Positions 26,880-36,649 of a stretch of DNA of 64,000 bases are shown here, one piece after another. Under the pieces are notes generated by a model, which was not told where the DNA came from, ran no database searches, and saw only the letters and a list, made by a program, of their open reading frames with translations. The stretch spans positions 3,527,501-3,591,500 of the forward strand of contig NZ_CP094975.1 of NCBI RefSeq assembly GCF_023509015.1, read 5' to 3'. This stretch comes from Pseudomonas abieticivorans. Its GTDB lineage: Bacteria > Pseudomonadota > Gammaproteobacteria > Pseudomonadales > Pseudomonadaceae. The position numbers and the translations under genes were made by a program. Position 1 is the first letter of the stretch; each line of letters opens with the position of its first letter.

Positions 26880-28142
26880 ATGCTCGCCCCCGTACTGCCT
26901 TTGTCTGCAACCCGCCAGAACCTGTGGCGCCTGACCTTTATTCGCACCTTGGTGCTGGCCGCGCAGGCCGGTTCGCTGGGGTTTGCCTACCTGACGCACC
27001 TGTTTCCATTGCCTTGGCTGCAGTTGGGTATCACGCTGGGCATTTCCGTGGTGCTGTGCGCCGTGACGGCCATGCGCTTGCGTACTTCGCTGCCGGTGAC
27101 GGAGCTTGAGTACGCCGTGCAACTGATGTGCGACCTGGCGATCCACAGCGCGTTGCTGTTTTACTCAGGCGGTTCCACCAATCCGTTCGTCTCTTATTAC
27201 CTGGTACCGCTGACCATCGCTGCGGTCACCTTGCCCTGGTTGTACTCGCTGATCCTCTCGGGCATCGCCCTGGCTTGCTACACCTTGCTGCTGGTGTGGT
27301 TCTATCCGCTGCAAACCTTGCCCATCGCCCGGGAAAACCTGCAGAACTACGGCATGTGGCTAAGCTTTGCCCTGGCGGCCGGGGTGATCACCTTCTTCGC
27401 TGCTAAAATGGCCGAAGAGTTGCGCCGCCAAGAACAACTGCGTGCCCAGCGCCGCGAAGAAGGCCTGCGTGACCAGCAATTGCTCGCCGTGGCCACCGAG
27501 GCTGCGGGTGCTGCCCATGAGTTGGGCACGCCTTTGGCGACCATGAGCGTGCTGCTCAAGGAAATGCGCCAGGACCACCCCGACCCGGCCCTGCAGGAAG
27601 ACCTGCAAGTGCTGCAAGACCAGGTCAAGCTGTGCAAGGAAACCTTGCAGCAACTGGTACGCGCCGCCGAAGCCAACCGGCGCATGGCTGTGGAAGAGAA
27701 AGAAGTCACCTTGTGGCTGGACGAGTCGCTGAACCGCTGGCACCTGATGCGCCCCGAAGCCACTTACCGCTTTCAGCGCCTGGGCCAAGGCGAAGTGCCG
27801 CGCCTGGCACCGCCACCGGACTTGACCCAGGCCTTGCTCAACCTGCTGAACAACGCCGCCGATGCCTGTGCCGAAGGCCTGGAAGTGCGCCTGGACTGGA
27901 ACACTGAAGATATCTTCATCAGCATTCGTGACCACGGCGCGGGTGTGCCTCTAGCTATCGCCGAGCAAATCGGCAAACCTTTCTTCACTACAAAGGGCAA
28001 AGGCTTCGGCCTGGGCCTGTTTTTGAGCAAGGCCAGCGTGACACGCGCCGGCGGCTCGGTAAAACTCTATAGTCATGAAGAGGGCGGTACGCTTACCGAG
28101 CTGCGCCTGCCCCGTGACGCCCGAGGAGACAGAGATGACTGA
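26880..28142 (+). CDS. roxS: Redox-sensing histidine kinase RoxS (RegB/PrrB family)
   Basis: A 420-residue membrane kinase. Six hydrophobic segments span about residues 18-172; the loop GGSTNPF (97-103) is the quinone-sensing motif of RegB. The H-box HELGTPLATM puts the phosphorylated His at 213, Cys252 (VKLCKETL) aligns with the redox-active Cys of RegB, and the N-box NLLNNAADA (321-329) and G-boxes follow. Start at 26880 (AGGAGA upstream); the 37-codon longer frame has no ribosome binding site. The stop overlaps roxR by 8 bases. It is expected to tune terminal oxidases in response to respiratory redox state. Confidence 0.95.
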   Translation: MLAPVLPLSATRQNLWRLTFIRTLVLAAQAGSLGFAYLTHLFPLPWLQLGITLGISVVLCAVTAMRLRTSLPVTELEYAVQLMCDLAIHSALLFYSGGSTNPFVSYYLVPLTIAAVTLPWLYSLILSGIALACYTLLLVWFYPLQTLPIARENLQNYGMWLSFALAAGVITFFAAKMAEELRRQEQLRAQRREEGLRDQQLLAVATEAAGAAHELGTPLATMSVLLKEMRQDHPDPALQEDLQVLQDQVKLCKETLQQLVRAAEANRRMAVEEKEVTLWLDESLNRWHLMRPEATYRFQRLGQGEVPRLAPPPDLTQALLNLLNNAADACAEGLEVRLDWNTEDIFISIRDHGAGVPLAIAEQIGKPFFTTKGKGFGLGLFLSKASVTRAGGSVKLYSHEEGGTLTELRLPRDARGDRDD

Positions 28143-28695
28143 TGAAACCCAGGTCGAAAGCGAAGAGCTGCCGCACCTGCTGCTGGTCGACGACGACGCC
28201 ACCTTTACCCGGGTAATGGCCCGTGCCATGGCCCGCCGCGGTTTTCGCGTAAGCACCGCAGGCTCGGCCGAAGAAGGCCTGGCGCTGGCCCTGGCGGACA
28301 TCCCCGACTACGCGGCGCTAGACCTGAAAATGGAAGGCGACTCGGGCCTGGTGCTACTGCCCAAGCTGCTGGAGCTGGACCCAGAGATGCGCGTGGTGAT
28401 CCTGACCGGTTATTCGAGCATCGCCACGGCGGTCGAAGCCATCAAGCGCGGCGCCTGCAACTACCTGTGCAAGCCGGCCGACGCCGACGACGTGTTGGCC
28501 GCCTTGCTGTCCGAACACGCGGACCTGGACACCCTGGTGCCGGAAAACCCCATGTCGGTGGACCGCTTGCAGTGGGAACACATCCAGCGCGTGCTCACCG
28601 AGCACGAAGGCAACATCTCCGCCACTGCCCGCGCCCTGGGCATGCATCGCCGCACCTTGCAGCGCAAGCTTCAGAAACGTCCGGTCCGGCGCTGA
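28135..28695 (+). CDS. roxR: Response regulator RoxR (RegA/PrrA family)
   Basis: A 186-residue regulator with a receiver domain (acidic pocket Asp19/Asp20, phosphoacceptor Asp63, Lys at 114 in the CKPADADD segment) and a C-terminal Fis-type HTH (GNISATARALGMHRRTLQRKLQKR). The hinge contains the proline seen in RegA proteins. Start at 28135, preceded by GAGGAGA; the 20-codon longer frame lies inside roxS. The genes overlap, so kinase and regulator are made together. Confidence 0.95.
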   Translation: MTDETQVESEELPHLLLVDDDATFTRVMARAMARRGFRVSTAGSAEEGLALALADIPDYAALDLKMEGDSGLVLLPKLLELDPEMRVVILTGYSSIATAVEAIKRGACNYLCKPADADDVLAALLSEHADLDTLVPENPMSVDRLQWEHIQRVLTEHEGNISATARALGMHRRTLQRKLQKRPVRR

Positions 28696-28778
28696 GCGCT
28701 GACCTGTGAGTGTTTTTGCCGTGCCGGTGGTTCAGGATCGAACCGCCCGGCGCCGCCATTCTCCTTTGAGCCTGAACA

Positions 28779-30518
28779 ATGAATCAGAACGCTGAGCATT
28801 CCGCGGTCAACGATGCCGTGCACGGTCAATTCCTGCGCAAAGTCTGGAAACTGATCACGCCCTATTGGAAAAGTGAAGAGAAGGCCAAGGCCTGGTTGTT
28901 GTTGCTTACCGTCATCGGCCTGTCCCTGGTGGGCGTGGCGCTGCAGGTGTGGTTCAATAGCTGGAACCGCGACATGTACAACTCGCTGCAGGACAAGCAG
29001 TACGACACCTTCGTGCACCTGATCCTGTATTTCTGCGTGATTGCCACCGTGTCGATCCTGGTCGGCGTGTTGCGCATCTATCTGACGCAGATGCTGACCA
29101 TTCGCTGGCGGCGCTGGCTCACCGAAAAACACTTCAAGAAGTGGCTGGGCCACAAGAACTACTACCAGCTGGAACGGCAAGGTGGCACCGACAACCCCGA
29201 CCAGCGCCTTACCGAAGACCTGCGCAGCTTTACGTCCGACACCCTGAGCATTGGCCTGGGCCTGATCAGCAACATCGTCAGCCTGGTGTCGTTCTCGGTG
29301 ATCTTGTGGGGTATTTCCGGCAGCATCGAAGTGTTCGGCATCACCATCCCCGGCTACATGTTCTGGGCCGCGGTGCTCTATGCCTTGGCGGGTAGCTTGA
29401 TCACTCACTTGCTGGGCCGCCGTCTGATCCGTTTGAGCAACCGCCAGCAACGCTATGAGGCTGACCTGCGTTTTGGCCTGGTGCGCCTGCGCGAGAACGC
29501 CGAGACCATTGCCCTGCTCGACGGCGAGCCGGTGGAAAACCAGCGCCTGAGCGCACGCTTTGGCCAGGTGTGGAGCAACTACTGGGAAATCATGCGCGTG
29601 CAGAAGCGCATGAACATCTTCACCAACGGTTACGCGCAAATCGCCAACATCTTCCCGGTGGTAGTGGCGGCGCCGCGTTACTTCGCCGGCAAGTTGGAGC
29701 TGGGTGGGTTGATGCAGGTGGCCAACGCCTTTGGCAACGTGCAGGAAAGCCTGAGCTGGTTCATCGACGCTTACGTGAGCCTGGCGGCGTGGCGCGCCAC
29801 CTGTGATCGTTTGCTCAGTTTCCGCGCGGCCATGGACGCCAACGAGCAACGCAGCAGCGGCATCCAGGTCAACCACGCCGGCAGCGCGCTGCAGATCAGC
29901 GATTTGGGCCTGAAGCTGCAAAGCGGTCGCCAGTTGTTTGAAGGGGCCTCGCTGAACGTGGCGGCGGGTGAGCGGGTGTTGCTCAGTGGCCGTTCGGGCA
30001 GTGGCAAAAGTACGCTGTTGCGGGCCATGGGCAACCTGTTGAGCGAAGGGCAGGGGCGTATCGACATGCCCGCCGGGCGCTCGCTGTTCATGCCGCAAAA
30101 GCCCTACCTGCCGATTGGCAGCCTGCGTGAGGCGTTAAGTTATCCACAGCCGGTTGAGGCCTACACGCCCGGGCAATATGAACAGGTACTGAACACCTGC
30201 CGTTTGCCGCACCTGATCGAGCGGCTCGACGAGAGCAACCACTGGCAGAGCCTGCTCTCGCCGGGTGAGCAGCAGCGCCTGGCCTTCGCCCGTGCGCTGT
30301 TGTATGCGCCGCAGTGGCTGTACCTGGACGAAGCCACCTCAGCGATGGATGAAGAGGACGAAGCCGCTCTATATCAAGCCTTGATCGATGAACTGCCGGG
30401 TCTCACCCTGGTCAGCGTCGGCCACCGCAGCAGCCTCAAGCGCTTCCATTCGCGGCACATCCGCCTGGAAGGTGGACACTTGGTGACACAACCTATGGGC
30501 GCGCCCTCACCGGTGTGA
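28779..30518 (+). CDS. ABC exporter, fused permease and ATPase (YddA/SbmA-like)
   Basis: A 579-residue inner-membrane protein. The N-terminal about 350 residues are an ABC_membrane_2/SbmA-BacA-like domain with several long hydrophobic helices and the EAA-like FGLVRLRENAETIALLDGE. The ATPase domain follows with Walker [10 protein letters not shown], signature LSPGEQQRLAFARALL (with the less usual LSPGE) and Walker B YLDEATSAMDE. E. coli YddA has this architecture; its substrate is unknown. Its stop codon is immediately followed by the FadR-type regulator promoter. Confidence 0.9.
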   Translation: MNQNAEHSAVNDAVHGQFLRKVWKLITPYWKSEEKAKAWLLLLTVIGLSLVGVALQVWFNSWNRDMYNSLQDKQYDTFVHLILYFCVIATVSILVGVLRIYLTQMLTIRWRRWLTEKHFKKWLGHKNYYQLERQGGTDNPDQRLTEDLRSFTSDTLSIGLGLISNIVSLVSFSVILWGISGSIEVFGITIPGYMFWAAVLYALAGSLITHLLGRRLIRLSNRQQRYEADLRFGLVRLRENAETIALLDGEPVENQRLSARFGQVWSNYWEIMRVQKRMNIFTNGYAQIANIFPVVVAAPRYFAGKLELGGLMQVANAFGNVQESLSWFIDAYVSLAAWRATCDRLLSFRAAMDANEQRSSGIQVNHAGSALQISDLGLKLQSGRQLFEGASLNVAAGERVLLSGRSGSGKSTLLRAMGNLLSEGQGRIDMPAGRSLFMPQKPYLPIGSLREALSYPQPVEAYTPGQYEQVLNTCRLPHLIERLDESNHWQSLLSPGEQQRLAFARALLYAPQWLYLDEATSAMDEEDEAALYQALIDELPGLTLVSVGHRSSLKRFHSRHIRLEGGHLVTQPMGAPSPV

Positions 30519-30520
30519 AC

Positions 30521-30550
30521 TGTGGTCGTACAACCAGAATGCGCTATGAT
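30521..30550 (+). promoter_or_regulatory. Promoter and palindromic operator of the galactarate regulator gene
   Basis: TGGTCGTACAACCA (30523-30536) is a near-perfect palindrome centred on GTAC. It is followed by TATGAT (30545-30550), a good -10 box, with a weak TGTGGT -35 (30521-30526). Its 11-base half TCGTACAACCA occurs again, inverted, at the kdgD promoter (31478-31488). This fits an operator for the FadR-type regulator and suggests autorepression. Confidence 0.6.
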
Positions 30551-30577
30551 GCGCCTATAACCGTCATTTCGAGACAG

Positions 30578-31330
30578 ATGTTCGATATGGATACTCAGAG
30601 CGCACCGCGCGCCCGCAGAAAGCCCCGCAGCCTGGCCCAGGAACTGGTCACCGTGCTGACCGAGCGCATCCTCAACGGCGAACTCAAGCGCGGCGACAAG
30701 CTGCCCACCGAGTCGGCGATCATGGAAGAGCAGGGTGTCAGCCGCACGGTGGTGCGCGAGGCGATCTCGCGCCTGCAGGCGGCCGGGCAGGTGGAAACCC
30801 GCCACGGCATCGGTACCTTCGTGCTCGATACGCCAAGCCCCAGCGGCTTTCGCATCGACCCGGCCACCATCGTCACCTTGCGTGACGTGCTGGCGGTGCT
30901 GGAGCTGCGCATCAGCCTGGAAGTGGAATCGGCGGGCCTGGCGGCCCAGCGCCGCTCGCCCGAGCAGTTGGCGTTGATGCGCGCAGCCCTCGATGCCCTG
31001 AGCGAAAGCGTGGCACACGCCAGCGACGCGGTGGCTTCGGACTTCCAGTTCCACCTGCAAATCTCGCTGGCCACTGGCAACCGTTACTTCACCGACATCA
31101 TGAACCACCTGGGCACCAGCATCATCCCGCGCACGCGGCTGAACTCGGCACGCCTGGCCCATGATGACCAGCAGCACTACATGAACCGCCTGAGCCGCGA
31201 GCACGAGGAAATCTACGAGGCCATTGCCCGTCAGGATTCCGATGCGGCGCGGGCGGCCATGCGGCTGCACCTGACCAACAGCCGGGAACGGTTGCGCCAT
31301 GCCCATGAAGAGGCGGCGGCGCAGGGTTGA
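30578..31330 (+). CDS. FadR-subfamily GntR regulator, probably of galactarate catabolism
   Basis: About 250 residues: an N-terminal winged HTH (LPTESAIMEEQGVSRTVVREAISRLQAAGQVETRHGIGTF) and a C-terminal all-helical FCD ligand domain whose metal-binding residues lie in the FQFHLQISLATGNRYF and HEEIYEAIARQD segments. The exact start is uncertain: ATG at 30578, ATG at 30587, or the upstream frame from 30515, which would put the operator inside the gene. It precedes kdgD, gudP and garD on the same strand, and both its own gene and kdgD have the same palindrome, so I infer it represses this set until galactarate or a derivative is bound. Confidence 0.87.
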   Translation: MFDMDTQSAPRARRKPRSLAQELVTVLTERILNGELKRGDKLPTESAIMEEQGVSRTVVREAISRLQAAGQVETRHGIGTFVLDTPSPSGFRIDPATIVTLRDVLAVLELRISLEVESAGLAAQRRSPEQLALMRAALDALSESVAHASDAVASDFQFHLQISLATGNRYFTDIMNHLGTSIIPRTRLNSARLAHDDQQHYMNRLSREHEEIYEAIARQDSDAARAAMRLHLTNSRERLRHAHEEAAAQG

Positions 31331-31363
31331 AGGCTGGTGTGACGGTTAAACCGCGCTGACCTT

Positions 31364-31422
31364 TTCGCGGATAAATCCGCGCTTACGGTAGGGTATTCCG
31401 TAGGCACGGATTCATCCGCGAA
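31364..31422. repeat. REP-type palindromic pair
   Basis: Inverted copies of the CGCGGATAAATCCGC family at 31364-31388 and 31398-31422. It starts 33 bases past the stop codon of the FadR-type regulator gene and ends 39 bases before the kdgD promoter. Confidence 0.85.
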
Positions 31423-31460
31423 TGGCCCTACCGCCGGTCCACATTTCATCATGCACCCTA

Positions 31461-31489
31461 TTGAGCATTTATAAGTGTGGTTGTACGAT
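31461..31489 (+). promoter_or_regulatory. kdgD promoter overlapped by the shared operator
   Basis: TTGAGC (31461-31466) and TACGAT (31484-31489) are spaced by 17 bases. The operator half TGGTTGTACGA (31478-31488) sits across the -10 box, and a second GTAC-centred repeat (ACGTACGACA, 31491-31500) follows at once. Repressor binding here would block RNA polymerase. Confidence 0.65.
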
Positions 31490-31548
31490 GACGTACGACA
31501 TCAGCCACGGCTGAGCGCATATTCCATGCAACCCAGGGTGTTCGAATA

Positions 31549-32460
31549 ATGAATCCACAAGAACTGAAGTCCATCCTTTCTGCCGGCCTGCTGTCTTTCC
31601 CGGTGACCGATTTCAACGCCCAGGGCGACTTCCATCGCGCAGGCTACATCAAGCGCCTGGAGTGGCTGGCCCCCTACGGCGCCAGCGCGCTGTTCGCCGC
31701 CGGCGGCACCGGTGAGTTCTTCTCGCTGGCTGCCAGCGAATACAGCGAAGTGATCAAGACGGCGGTCGACACCTGCGCCACCAGCGTGCCGATCCTGGCA
31801 GGCGTGGGCGGTGCCACTCGCCAGGCCATCGAATACGCGCAAGAAGCCGAGCGCCTGGGCGCCAAAGGCCTGTTGCTGCTGCCGCACTACCTGACCGAAG
31901 CCAGCCAGGACGGCGTGGCCGCCCACGTCGAAGCCGTGTGCAAATCGGTGAAGATCGGCGTGATCGTCTACAACCGTAACGTCTGCCGCCTGAACGCCGT
32001 GCAACTGGAACAACTGGCCGAGCGCTGCCCTAACCTGATCGGTTACAAGGATGGCCTGGGCGACATCGAACTGATGGTGTCCATCCGCCGTCGCCTGGGC
32101 GACCGTTTCAGCTACCTGGGCGGCCTGCCGACCGCTGAAGTGTACGCGGCGGCCTACAAGGCCCTGGGCGTGCCGGTGTACTCGTCGGCGGTGTTCAACT
32201 TCATCCCGAAAACCGCGATGGACTTCTACCACGCCATCGCGCGCGACGATCACGAGACCGTCGGCAAGATCATCGACGACTTCTTCCTGCCGTACCTGGA
32301 CATCCGTAACCGCAAGGCAGGCTACGCCGTGAGCATCGTCAAGGCGGGCGCCAAAATCGCTGGCTACGACGCAGGCCCGGTGCGCACCCCGCTGACCGAC
32401 CTGACCCGCGAAGAGTACGAAATGCTCGCCGCGCTGATGGACAAGCAAGGCCCGCAATAA
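31549..32460 (+). CDS. kdgD: 5-dehydro-4-deoxyglucarate dehydratase (decarboxylating)
   Basis: A 303-residue class I aldolase-fold (DapA-family) enzyme that converts 5-keto-4-deoxyglucarate to alpha-ketoglutarate semialdehyde with loss of water and CO2. The Schiff-base Lys lies in IGYKDG (about residue 167), the catalytic Tyr in VIVYNRNV and the carboxylate-binding turn in GGTGEFFSL. It is first in the kdgD-gudP-garD group. The next enzyme, alpha-ketoglutarate semialdehyde dehydrogenase, is not in this window. Confidence 0.95.
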   Translation: MNPQELKSILSAGLLSFPVTDFNAQGDFHRAGYIKRLEWLAPYGASALFAAGGTGEFFSLAASEYSEVIKTAVDTCATSVPILAGVGGATRQAIEYAQEAERLGAKGLLLLPHYLTEASQDGVAAHVEAVCKSVKIGVIVYNRNVCRLNAVQLEQLAERCPNLIGYKDGLGDIELMVSIRRRLGDRFSYLGGLPTAEVYAAAYKALGVPVYSSAVFNFIPKTAMDFYHAIARDDHETVGKIIDDFFLPYLDIRNRKAGYAVSIVKAGAKIAGYDAGPVRTPLTDLTREEYEMLAALMDKQGPQ

Positions 32461-32477
32461 GCCCTGCTGCAGAATCC

Positions 32478-32506
32478 GGGGGTGGCGCCTGCCTGACGCC
32501 GCCCCC
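32478..32506 (+). other. Intercistronic hairpin between kdgD and gudP
   Basis: GGGGGTGGCG (32478-32487) pairs with CGCCGCCCCC (32497-32506) through a 10-bp stem with one T-G wobble, 17 bases past the kdgD stop. No T-run follows, so it probably protects the kdgD end of the message rather than ending it. Confidence 0.55.
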
Positions 32507-32561
32507 GTTACAGTGTTGACTGCATTACCCGCATAAAAATAACGAGTGGGAGTACATCTAC

Positions 32562-33938
32562 ATGCAAGCGCTCAAGCAGACTCGCGTCCGCTACTTGATC
32601 CTGCTCATGCTCTTTTTGGTGACCACGATCAACTATGCCGACCGTGCAACCATTGCCATCGCTGGCTCCAGTTTGCAAAAAAGTCTCGGCATCGACGCCG
32701 TGACCCTCGGTTTCATCTTCTCTGCGTTCGGTTGGGCCTATGTGGCAGGGCAAATCCCTGGCGGCTGGCTGCTGGACCGCTTCGGCTCCAAGAAAGTCTA
32801 CGCGCTGAGCATCTTCACCTGGTCGCTGTTCACCGTGCTGCAAGGCTATGTCGGTGAGTTCGGCGTCTCTACCGCCGTGGTCGCGCTGTTCATGCTGCGC
32901 TTTCTGGTGGGGTTGGCCGAAGCGCCTTCGTTCCCGGGCAACGCGCGCATCGTCGCGGCCTGGTTCCCCACTGCGGAACGTGGCACCGCCTCGGCCATTT
33001 TCAACTCTGCGCAATACTTCGCCACCGTGCTGTTCGCACCGCTGATGGGCTGGATCGTCTTCACCTACGGCTGGCAACACGTGTTCATGGTCATGGGCGG
33101 GGTGGGCATCCTGTTCTCGCTGATCTGGCTGAAAACCATCTACAGCCCGCGTCAGCACCCGATGATCAACGCCGCCGAGTTCGACTACATCGCCCAGAAC
33201 GGCGGCATGGTCGACATGGACCAGGACAAAGGCCCGGGCAAACGCACCGATGGTCCGAAATGGGACTACGTGCGCCAGTTGCTGACCAACCGCATGATGC
33301 TCGGCGTGTACCTGGGCCAATACTGCATCAACGGCATCACTTATTTTTTCCTGACCTGGTTCCCGGTGTACCTGGTGCAGGAGCGCGGCATGACGATCCT
33401 CAAGGCTGGCTTCATCGCCTCGTTGCCGGCGATCTGCGGGTTTATCGGCGGGGTATTGGGCGGGATCATTTCCGACTGGCTGCTGCGCCGTGGCCACTCC
33501 CTGACCTTTTCCCGCAAGGCGCCGATCATTGGCGGCCTGTTGCTGTCGACCACCATCGTGGCCTGCAACTACGTGGACCTGGAATGGATGGTAGTGGGCT
33601 TCATGGCCCTGGCCTTCTTCGGCAAGGGCGTCGGCGCCCTGGGCTGGGCCGTGGTCTCGGATACTTCACCCAAGCAGATCGCCGGTTTGAGCGGCGGGCT
33701 GTTCAACATGTTCGGTAATATCGCCTCCATCACCACGCCGATCGTGATCGGCTACATCATCAGCACCACCGGTTCGTTCAAATGGGCCCTGGTGTTCGTC
33801 GGCGCCAATGCGCTGGTGGCGGTGATCAGCTATCTGGTGATCGTAGGCGACATCAAGCGTGTGGAGCTCAAGGAACCACCGGCCAAGGGCCGCAAGTCCG
33901 ACGGCACGGCTAACCAGCTCTCCCACGCCAATTCCTGA
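32562..33938 (+). CDS. gudP: MFS hexarate transporter (galactarate/glucarate:H+ symporter)
   Basis: A 458-residue protein with about twelve hydrophobic spans and the MFS anion:cation symporter motifs: the N-terminal [15 protein letters not shown] segment and the signature [24 protein letters not shown] between spans 2 and 3. E. coli GudP/GarP are the nearest functional relatives. GGGAG lies 12 bases upstream. It follows kdgD and precedes garD, so import and breakdown are co-encoded. Confidence 0.9.
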   Translation: MQALKQTRVRYLILLMLFLVTTINYADRATIAIAGSSLQKSLGIDAVTLGFIFSAFGWAYVAGQIPGGWLLDRFGSKKVYALSIFTWSLFTVLQGYVGEFGVSTAVVALFMLRFLVGLAEAPSFPGNARIVAAWFPTAERGTASAIFNSAQYFATVLFAPLMGWIVFTYGWQHVFMVMGGVGILFSLIWLKTIYSPRQHPMINAAEFDYIAQNGGMVDMDQDKGPGKRTDGPKWDYVRQLLTNRMMLGVYLGQYCINGITYFFLTWFPVYLVQERGMTILKAGFIASLPAICGFIGGVLGGIISDWLLRRGHSLTFSRKAPIIGGLLLSTTIVACNYVDLEWMVVGFMALAFFGKGVGALGWAVVSDTSPKQIAGLSGGLFNMFGNIASITTPIVIGYIISTTGSFKWALVFVGANALVAVISYLVIVGDIKRVELKEPPAKGRKSDGTANQLSHANS

Positions 33939-33948
33939 GGAACACCCC

Positions 33949-35502
33949 ATGCAGTTGATTCAACACGCTGACTCGCCTCGGGTCATTCAGCTCAACCCGC
34001 TGGATAACGTGGTCGTGATCGTCAACGACCAGGGTGTACCGGCCGGCACCGAATTGCCCGGCGGCCTGGTCACCATCGATCACGTGCCGCAGAGCCACAA
34101 GGTCAACCTGGTGGACATCCCCGTGGGCGGCGAAATCATTCGCTACGGCCAGGTCATCGGTTATGCCCTGCAGCCGATCCCCCGTGGCAGTTGGGTCAAG
34201 GAAGACCTGCTGCGCATGCCCACCGCGCCGCAACTGGATAAGTTGCCGATGTCCGACGCGGTGCCGGCCGCCTTGCCGCCGCTTACGGGTTACACCTTCG
34301 AGGGCTTCAGGAACGTCGATGGTACCGTCGGCACGCGCAACATCCTTGGTATCACCACCACCGTACAGTGCGTGACCGGGGTGCTGGACCATGCGGTGAA
34401 ACGCATCCGCGAAGAGCTGCTGCCCAAATACCCTAACGTCGACGACGTGGTCGCGCTGACCCACAGCTATGGCTGCGGCGTGGCGATCACCGCCACCGAC
34501 GCCTATATCCCGATCCGTACCGTGCGCAACCTGGCGCGCAACCCCAACCTGGGTGGCGAAGCCTTGGTCATCAGCCTGGGCTGCGAGAAGTTGCAGGCCG
34601 GCCAGGTGATGCACGACGGCGACCTGTCGGTCGACCTCAGTGAGCCTTGGCTGTACCGCCTGCAGGATTCCAGCCACGGTTTTGTCGAAATGATCGAGCA
34701 GATCATGGAACTGGCCGAAGTGCGCTTGAAAAAACTCGACCTGCGCCGCCGCGAAACCGTGCCGGCCAGCGAGTTGATCCTGGGCATGCAGTGCGGCGGC
34801 AGCGACGCATTTTCCGGCATCACCGCCAACCCGGCCCTGGGCTACGCCAGCGACCTGCTGTTGCGCGCCGGTGCCACGGTGATGTTCTCGGAAGTGACCG
34901 AGGTGCGTGACGCCATTTACCTACTGACCTCCCGCGCCCAGGACCAGAAAGTGGCCGAGGCGCTGGTGCACGAAATGGACTGGTACGACCGTTACCTGGC
35001 CAAGGGTGAGGCGGACCGTAGCGCCAATACCACGCCAGGCAACAAGAAGGGCGGGTTGTCGAACATCGTCGAGAAATCCTTGGGTTCGATCGTCAAGTCA
35101 GGCAGCAGCGCCATCAATGGCGTGGTGGGGCCGGGCGAGCGGGTGCAGCACAAAGGCTTGATCTTCTGCGCCACCCCGGCCAGCGATTTTGTCTGCGGCA
35201 CCTTGCAATTGGCCGCCGGCATGAACCTGCACGTGTTCACCACCGGCCGCGGCACCCCTTACGGCCTGGCGATGGCGCCGGTAGTGAAAGTCTCGACCCG
35301 GACCGAGCTGGCCCAGCGCTGGCCGGACCTGATCGATATCGACGCCGGGCGCATCGCCACCGGGCGGGCGACGATCGAGGAGTTGGGCTGGGAGCTGTTT
35401 CACTACTACCTGGACGTGGCCAGCGGCAAAAAAGAGACCTGGGCCGAGAAGCACCGGTTGCATAACGATATCGTGTTGTTCAACCCGGCGCCCATCACCT
35501 GA
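33949..35502 (+). CDS. garD: Galactarate dehydratase
   Basis: A 517-residue UxaA-family dehydratase that converts galactarate to 5-keto-4-deoxyglucarate, the substrate of KdgD. An N-terminal SAF-like part (about residues 1-100) is followed by the main catalytic part, with conserved segments [29 protein letters not shown] and [17 protein letters not shown]. The ATG at 33949 follows GAGGAA; the 30-codon longer frame overlaps gudP. No gudD (glucarate dehydratase) lies in the window, so this module as seen serves galactarate. Confidence 0.94.
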   Translation: MQLIQHADSPRVIQLNPLDNVVVIVNDQGVPAGTELPGGLVTIDHVPQSHKVNLVDIPVGGEIIRYGQVIGYALQPIPRGSWVKEDLLRMPTAPQLDKLPMSDAVPAALPPLTGYTFEGFRNVDGTVGTRNILGITTTVQCVTGVLDHAVKRIREELLPKYPNVDDVVALTHSYGCGVAITATDAYIPIRTVRNLARNPNLGGEALVISLGCEKLQAGQVMHDGDLSVDLSEPWLYRLQDSSHGFVEMIEQIMELAEVRLKKLDLRRRETVPASELILGMQCGGSDAFSGITANPALGYASDLLLRAGATVMFSEVTEVRDAIYLLTSRAQDQKVAEALVHEMDWYDRYLAKGEADRSANTTPGNKKGGLSNIVEKSLGSIVKSGSSAINGVVGPGERVQHKGLIFCATPASDFVCGTLQLAAGMNLHVFTTGRGTPYGLAMAPVVKVSTRTELAQRWPDLIDIDAGRIATGRATIEELGWELFHYYLDVASGKKETWAEKHRLHNDIVLFNPAPIT

Positions 35503-35513
35503 CAGGTACCCGT

Positions 35514-35599
35514 GTAGGAGTGGATTCTTCCGCGAAAAGGTCGCTGCGGTTCAGCCGAATGATCGCGGTGTGTGTTTCGCGGATAAATCCGCTCCTACA
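35514..35599. repeat. REP-type palindromic pair
   Basis: A diverged copy (35514-35536, GTAGGAGTGGATTCTTCCGCG) and a canonical inverted copy (35576-35599), 38 bases apart. It fills the gap between garD and the AEC-carrier gene. Confidence 0.82.
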
Positions 35600-35660
35600 G
35601 GGGGTTGTGTATAACGCTATCATTGCCCCTTCCTGACCACAGGCAACAGGTTCCCCCGGC

Positions 35661-36602
35661 ATGCTGGCGATCTTTCTGCAAACCCTGAACATCACCGCCC
35701 CGGTATTTGCCATGCTGTTTTTGGGCATATTCCTCAAGCGCATCGACTGGATCAACGACAACTTCATCCAGATCGCCTCGGCACTGGTGTTCAACGTGTG
35801 CATGCCGTGCCTGCTGTTCCTGGGCATCTATCACGCGGACCTGGGGGCAGCGATGAAGCCTGGGCTGTTGGCCTACTTCACGGTCGCCACCCTGGTCTGT
35901 TTCGCCTTTGCCTGGGGCATGGCCATCTGGCGTTGCCCGCCAGAGGATCGCGGCATCTATACCCAGGGTGCCTTTCGCGGTAACAACGGCGTGGTCGGCC
36001 TGGCGTTGGCGGGCAGCATGTACGGCGACTATGGCATCTCGCTGGGGGCGATCCTCGCCGGCCTGGTGATTCTGCTCTACAACACCCTGTCGACCATCGT
36101 GCTGGCCATCTACAGTCCGAACATCAAGTCCGACCCTTGGAGCGTGTTCAAGAGCATCCTGCTCAACCCGCTGATCATCAGCGTGTTGCTGGCCACGCCC
36201 ATGGCCTATCTGCAGGTCGGTTTGCCCAACTGGCTGCTGATGTCGGGCGATTACCTGGCGCAGATGACCCTGCCGCTGGCACTCATCTGTATCGGCGGCA
36301 CGCTGTCGCTGGCGGTGCTGCGCGAGAGCGGCAAGCTGGCGGTGGACGCCAGCCTGGTGAAGATGGTCTGGTTGCCGATCATCGGCACGGCCGGTGGGTT
36401 TTTCTGCGGGTTTCGCGGCGCCGAGTTGGGTATTCTGTTTTTGTACATCGGCAGCCCGACCGCGGCCGCCAGTTACGTGATGGCCCGAGCGGCCAATGGC
36501 AACCACCAATTGGCGGCAGCGATCATCGTGATTACGACGATAGGTGCAGCGATTACCACCAATATCGGTATTTTCCTATTGCAGTGGGGCGGCTGGATCT
36601 AG
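35661..36602 (+). CDS. AEC-family (auxin efflux carrier-type) transporter
   Basis: A 313-residue inner-membrane protein with ten or so hydrophobic segments, beginning FLQTLNITAPVFAMLFLGIFLKRI, with the family pattern NVCMPCLLF in the first half and GSPTAAASYVMARAANG in the second. In bacteria this family moves small organic acids such as malate or malonate; the substrate here is unknown. It follows a REP pair and precedes the aromatic amino acid permease by 47 bases on the same strand. The ribosome binding site is weak. Confidence 0.85.
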   Translation: MLAIFLQTLNITAPVFAMLFLGIFLKRIDWINDNFIQIASALVFNVCMPCLLFLGIYHADLGAAMKPGLLAYFTVATLVCFAFAWGMAIWRCPPEDRGIYTQGAFRGNNGVVGLALAGSMYGDYGISLGAILAGLVILLYNTLSTIVLAIYSPNIKSDPWSVFKSILLNPLIISVLLATPMAYLQVGLPNWLLMSGDYLAQMTLPLALICIGGTLSLAVLRESGKLAVDASLVKMVWLPIIGTAGGFFCGFRGAELGILFLYIGSPTAAASYVMARAANGNHQLAAAIIVITTIGAAITTNIGIFLLQWGGWI

Positions 36603-36649
36603 ATCCTGTGCGCCATCTATTGTCGCCGTTCCACGCTTAAGGAAGCTCC

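Noticed and set aside
26065..26934. Open frames of 70-240 residues across the repeat block and into neighbouring genes
   Set aside because: They read through palindromic repeats on both strands, repeat the same peptide in each tandem unit, and lack ribosome binding sites.
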